Shown one piece after another: positions 4,795 through 6,919 of a DNA stretch of 6,919 nucleotides. How positions within the stretch are numbered: the first letter of the stretch is position 1; every line of letters starts with the position of its first letter. Source of the DNA: Rhodospirillales bacterium. GTDB lineage: Bacteria > Pseudomonadota > Alphaproteobacteria > CACIAM-22H2. The stretch lies in contig JACQAF010000129.1 of the NCBI GenBank assembly GCA_016195145.1, forward strand, positions 1 through 6,919. The letters are read 5' to 3'. The notes under the pieces were generated by a model. It worked only from the letters and a program-made list of their open reading frames with translations. It ran no database searches and was not told the DNA's origin. The position numbers and the translations under genes were made by a program.

Positions 4795-6422
4795 GCTGCC
4801 GACGGGCGGCTCCCGCCTCCGCGCACTCCTCGTGCCGCATGATCGCCGTCGTGAAACAGCTTCCAGGTGATGGCGTCATGCAACGCATTGTATGAGGCGT
4901 CGATGACGTTGGCCGACACGCCGACCGTCGACCAGCGCCGGCCGCTGGCGTCGGCGCTTTCGATCATCACCCGGGTTACCGCCTTGGTGCCGGCTTCGGG
5001 CGTCAGGATGCGGACCTTGTAATCGACCAGTCGCATGTCCTGGAGCGTCGGGTAGACCGGAATCAGCGCCTCGCGCAACGCGCCGTCGAGGGCGTTCACC
5101 GGGCCGTTGCCCTCGGCCACCGTCATCGCCTGCGCGGCCTTGACCTCGACCTTTACCGTCGCCTCGGACAACGTGACCAGATCGCCGCGCACGTTGAAAC
5201 GCCGCTCAGTGATGACGCGGAACGAGGTAAGGCGAAAAAACTCCGGCACTGTGCCCAGCATGCGCCGCGCCAGAAGCTCGAAGCTCGCCTCGGCCCCGTC
5301 ATAGGAAAACCCGTCATGCTCGCGCGCCTTCACCTCCTCGACCAGGCGCGCGATCTTCGGATCGCTGGCCGAAATATCGAGGCCGAATTCGCGGAACCGG
5401 GCCAGGATGTTGGACCGCCCCGACTGATCGGAGACCAGGATGTGCCGGCGATTGCCGACCGTTTCGGGCGGGATATGCTCGTAGGTCCGCGGGTCCTTCT
5501 CGACCGCCGAGGCGTGCAGCCCGCCCTTATGCGCGAAAGCGCTTTCGCCGACATAGGCGGCGTAGCGCGCCGGGGCGCGGTTGAGGCGCTCGTCGACCAG
5601 CCGCGACACATGGGTAAGCTGGGCGAGATCGTCATCCGAAACCCCCGTCCTGAAGCCCATCTTGAGCATCAGGTTGGGAATGATCGATACGAGGTTGGCG
5701 TTGCCGCAGCGCTCGCCCAGCCCGTTGAGCGTGCCCTGGATCTGGCGCGCGCCGGCGCGCACGGCGGCGAGCGAGTTGGCGACCGCGTTCTCGGTGTCGT
5801 TGTGGCAATGGATGCCGAGGCGGTCGCCGGGAATGGTCTTCGCCACCTCGTCGACGATGCGTTCGATTTCGTGCGGCAGCGTGCCGCCATTGGTGTCGCA
5901 CAGCACTAGCCAGCGCGCCCCGGCGGCGTGCGCCGCCTTGAGGCAGTCGAGCGCAAAGGCCGGGTTGGCCTTGTAGCCGTCGAAGAAATGCTCAGCGTCG
6001 AACAGCACCTCGCGCTTCTTGCCAAGCGCGGCGGCGATGCTATCGCCGATCATGTCGATATTGTCGCTCCGCTCGATGCCGAGCGCCGTATCGACATGGA
6101 AATCCCACGTCTTGCCGACAAGACACAACGTGTCGGCCGGCGAACCGAACAACGCCGCGAGGCCGGGATCGTTGGCCGCACTGCGCCCCGACCGCCGGGT
6201 CATGCCAAAAGCCGTGAGCCGGGCGCGGGCGAGGCGCGGCGCCTGGGCGAAAAAGGCGTCGTCGGCCGGGTTCGCCCCCGGCCAGCCGCCCTCGACATAG
6301 TCGATGCCGAGCCGGTCGAGCGCCTCGGCGATGGCGATCTTGTCGGCGACGTTGAAATCGACGCCCTGGGTCTGCGCCCCGTCGCGCAGCGTCGAATCGT
6401 AAAGATAAACCCGGTCGGTCAT
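4791..6422 (-). CDS. cimA: Citramalate synthase
   Basis: 543 residues, the usual length for this family. It condenses pyruvate with acetyl-CoA to give (R)-citramalate, the first step of the threonine-independent route to 2-oxobutyrate and isoleucine. The HMGL-like TIM barrel opens with LYDSTLRDGAQTQG (residues 7-20; Arg13 and Asp14 catalytic/metal). It continues with LCDTNGGTLPHE, the metal-binding HCHNDTEN (205-212) and GLGERCGNANL (234-244). The segment FAHKGGLHASAVEKDP (296-311) is also family-typical. Residues from about 387 onward form a LeuA-type C-terminal regulatory domain (feedback control, probably by isoleucine in this family). A 2-isopropylmalate synthase is less likely because of the DGAQTQGVDF and EGGWPGANP motifs typical of the citramalate branch. 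The frame is open to 6584, but the extra 54 residues overlap the hydrolase gene, so the ATG at 6422 is preferred despite a weak ribosome site. It starts 37 bp after the hydrolase stop and overlaps trmJ. Confidence 0.92.
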   Translation of the reverse strand: MTDRVYLYDSTLRDGAQTQGVDFNVADKIAIAEALDRLGIDYVEGGWPGANPADDAFFAQAPRLARARLTAFGMTRRSGRSAANDPGLAALFGSPADTLCLVGKTWDFHVDTALGIERSDNIDMIGDSIAAALGKKREVLFDAEHFFDGYKANPAFALDCLKAAHAAGARWLVLCDTNGGTLPHEIERIVDEVAKTIPGDRLGIHCHNDTENAVANSLAAVRAGARQIQGTLNGLGERCGNANLVSIIPNLMLKMGFRTGVSDDDLAQLTHVSRLVDERLNRAPARYAAYVGESAFAHKGGLHASAVEKDPRTYEHIPPETVGNRRHILVSDQSGRSNILARFREFGLDISASDPKIARLVEEVKAREHDGFSYDGAEASFELLARRMLGTVPEFFRLTSFRVITERRFNVRGDLVTLSEATVKVEVKAAQAMTVAEGNGPVNALDGALREALIPVYPTLQDMRLVDYKVRILTPEAGTKAVTRVMIESADASGRRWSTVGVSANVIDASYNALHDAITWKLFHDGDHAARGVRGGGSRPSAA

Positions 6423-6459
6423 GGTTTCGGTTATCCCCAATGCATCGCCCGGTTCATCA

Positions 6460-6919
6460 CTAACCGTATCCCGGAGATTTGGGAAGCCCCGCATGGATCC
6501 GCAGGAGTTCGCTGAGTAGCGCCCGGCCCTGGGGCCAGTCGCCGAGATTCGAATCGGTGTTGATGTGGCCGAACCGGCCGACATCGATCAGGCGGCTGCC
6601 CCACGCTGCGGCAAACTGCGCCGCTCGCCGGAAATCGACATAGGGATCGTTGCTGCTGGCCACGAGGGCGCTCGGAAAAGGCAATGGCGCCAACGGCATC
6701 GGGCTGAACGAACGAACCTCCGGCGGCGTATGGGCGAAGGAATCCACGTCGCTCGGCGAGACCAGCAGCGCGCATCGCACGTCGCCGCGATGCGTCGCCG
6801 CCCAGTGCGCCACCAGCGCGCAAGCAAGGCTGTGGGCGACAAGAACCACCGGCCCGCGGGCGGCGGCAATATGGGCAGCCAGCGACGCCACCCATTCCTC
6901 GCGCGAAGGATTGTCCCAG
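6460..6919 (-). CDS. RBBP9/YdeN-family serine hydrolase, 5' end beyond window
   Basis: 152 residues are visible, starting mid-gene at WDNPSREEWVASLAAH; family members are about 180-190 residues, so only the N-terminal strand region is missing. A GTG at 6891 could be read as a start, but the residues before it (W..P....W) are family-typical, so the gene continues upstream. It shows an alpha/beta hydrolase triad: the nucleophile Ser in VLVAHSLACAL, the acid Asp in SSNDPYV, and the His in FGHINTDSNLGDWPQG. The GHIN..S.LG.WP.G box is characteristic of RBBP9/YdeN-type hydrolases (Ser_hydrolase). No membrane segment is seen, so it is probably cytosolic. Substrate unknown. It reads into cimA with a 37-bp gap, so it probably shares an operon with cimA and trmJ; a functional link to isoleucine synthesis is not evident. 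Confidence 0.85.
   Translation of the reverse strand, partial: WDNPSREEWVASLAAHIAAARGPVVLVAHSLACALVAHWAATHRGDVRCALLVSPSDVDSFAHTPPEVRSFSPMPLAPLPFPSALVASSNDPYVDFRRAAQFAAAWGSRLIDVGRFGHINTDSNLGDWPQGRALLSELLRIHAGLPKSPGYG

Noticed and set aside
6423..6584. 54-residue extension of citramalate synthase
   Set aside because: It overlaps the hydrolase gene, whose catalytic His motif is in a different frame. The family begins at MTDRVYLYD.

Overview
The window is GC-rich (roughly 64% by eye) and compact, with alphaproteobacterial-looking proteins. Examples are the TrmJ N-terminus, a citramalate synthase beginning MTDRVYLYDSTLRDG, and a QueA-like protein beginning MIAASRP, a form I associate with Rhizobiales and relatives. 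The order cannot be fixed from sequence alone. I see no mobile elements, RNA genes or CRISPR arrays; this looks like ordinary chromosome.

Left part (1-1529, minus strand): three closely packed genes read leftward. They encode a 147-residue protein resembling STAS/SEC14-type small domains, a classical short-chain dehydrogenase/reductase (SDR), and a QueA-like protein that runs off the left edge. The genes are 11 bp apart and then overlap or abut, so they look like one operon.

Centre (1530-2100): a divergent control region and soxR on the plus strand. The regulator carries the SoxR [2Fe-2S] cysteine pattern C-x2-C-x-C-x5-C. The control region contains a leftward promoter with a 19-bp spacer and a SoxR-like half-site placed as I recall it in the E. 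coli soxS promoter. This suggests that SoxR switches on the STAS-like/SDR/QueA-like operon during redox-cycling stress. That is the most coherent regulatory story in the window.

Right-centre (2214-4097, plus strand): a membrane-anchored class III adenylate cyclase with a periplasmic sensor region, HAMP-like linker and a catalytic domain with all key residues. A near-perfect 22-bp palindrome sits on its translation start. Its last 83 bp overlap tail-to-tail with trmJ.

Right part (4015-6919, minus strand): an operon-like run of a partial RBBP9/YdeN-type serine hydrolase, cimA (citramalate synthase, isoleucine precursor pathway) and trmJ (tRNA position-32 ribose methyltransferase). cimA and trmJ overlap by ATGA. 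I found no wholly new system. The points most worth follow-up are the SoxR control region, the palindrome on the cyclase start, and the antisense overlap that supplies the TrmJ tail.
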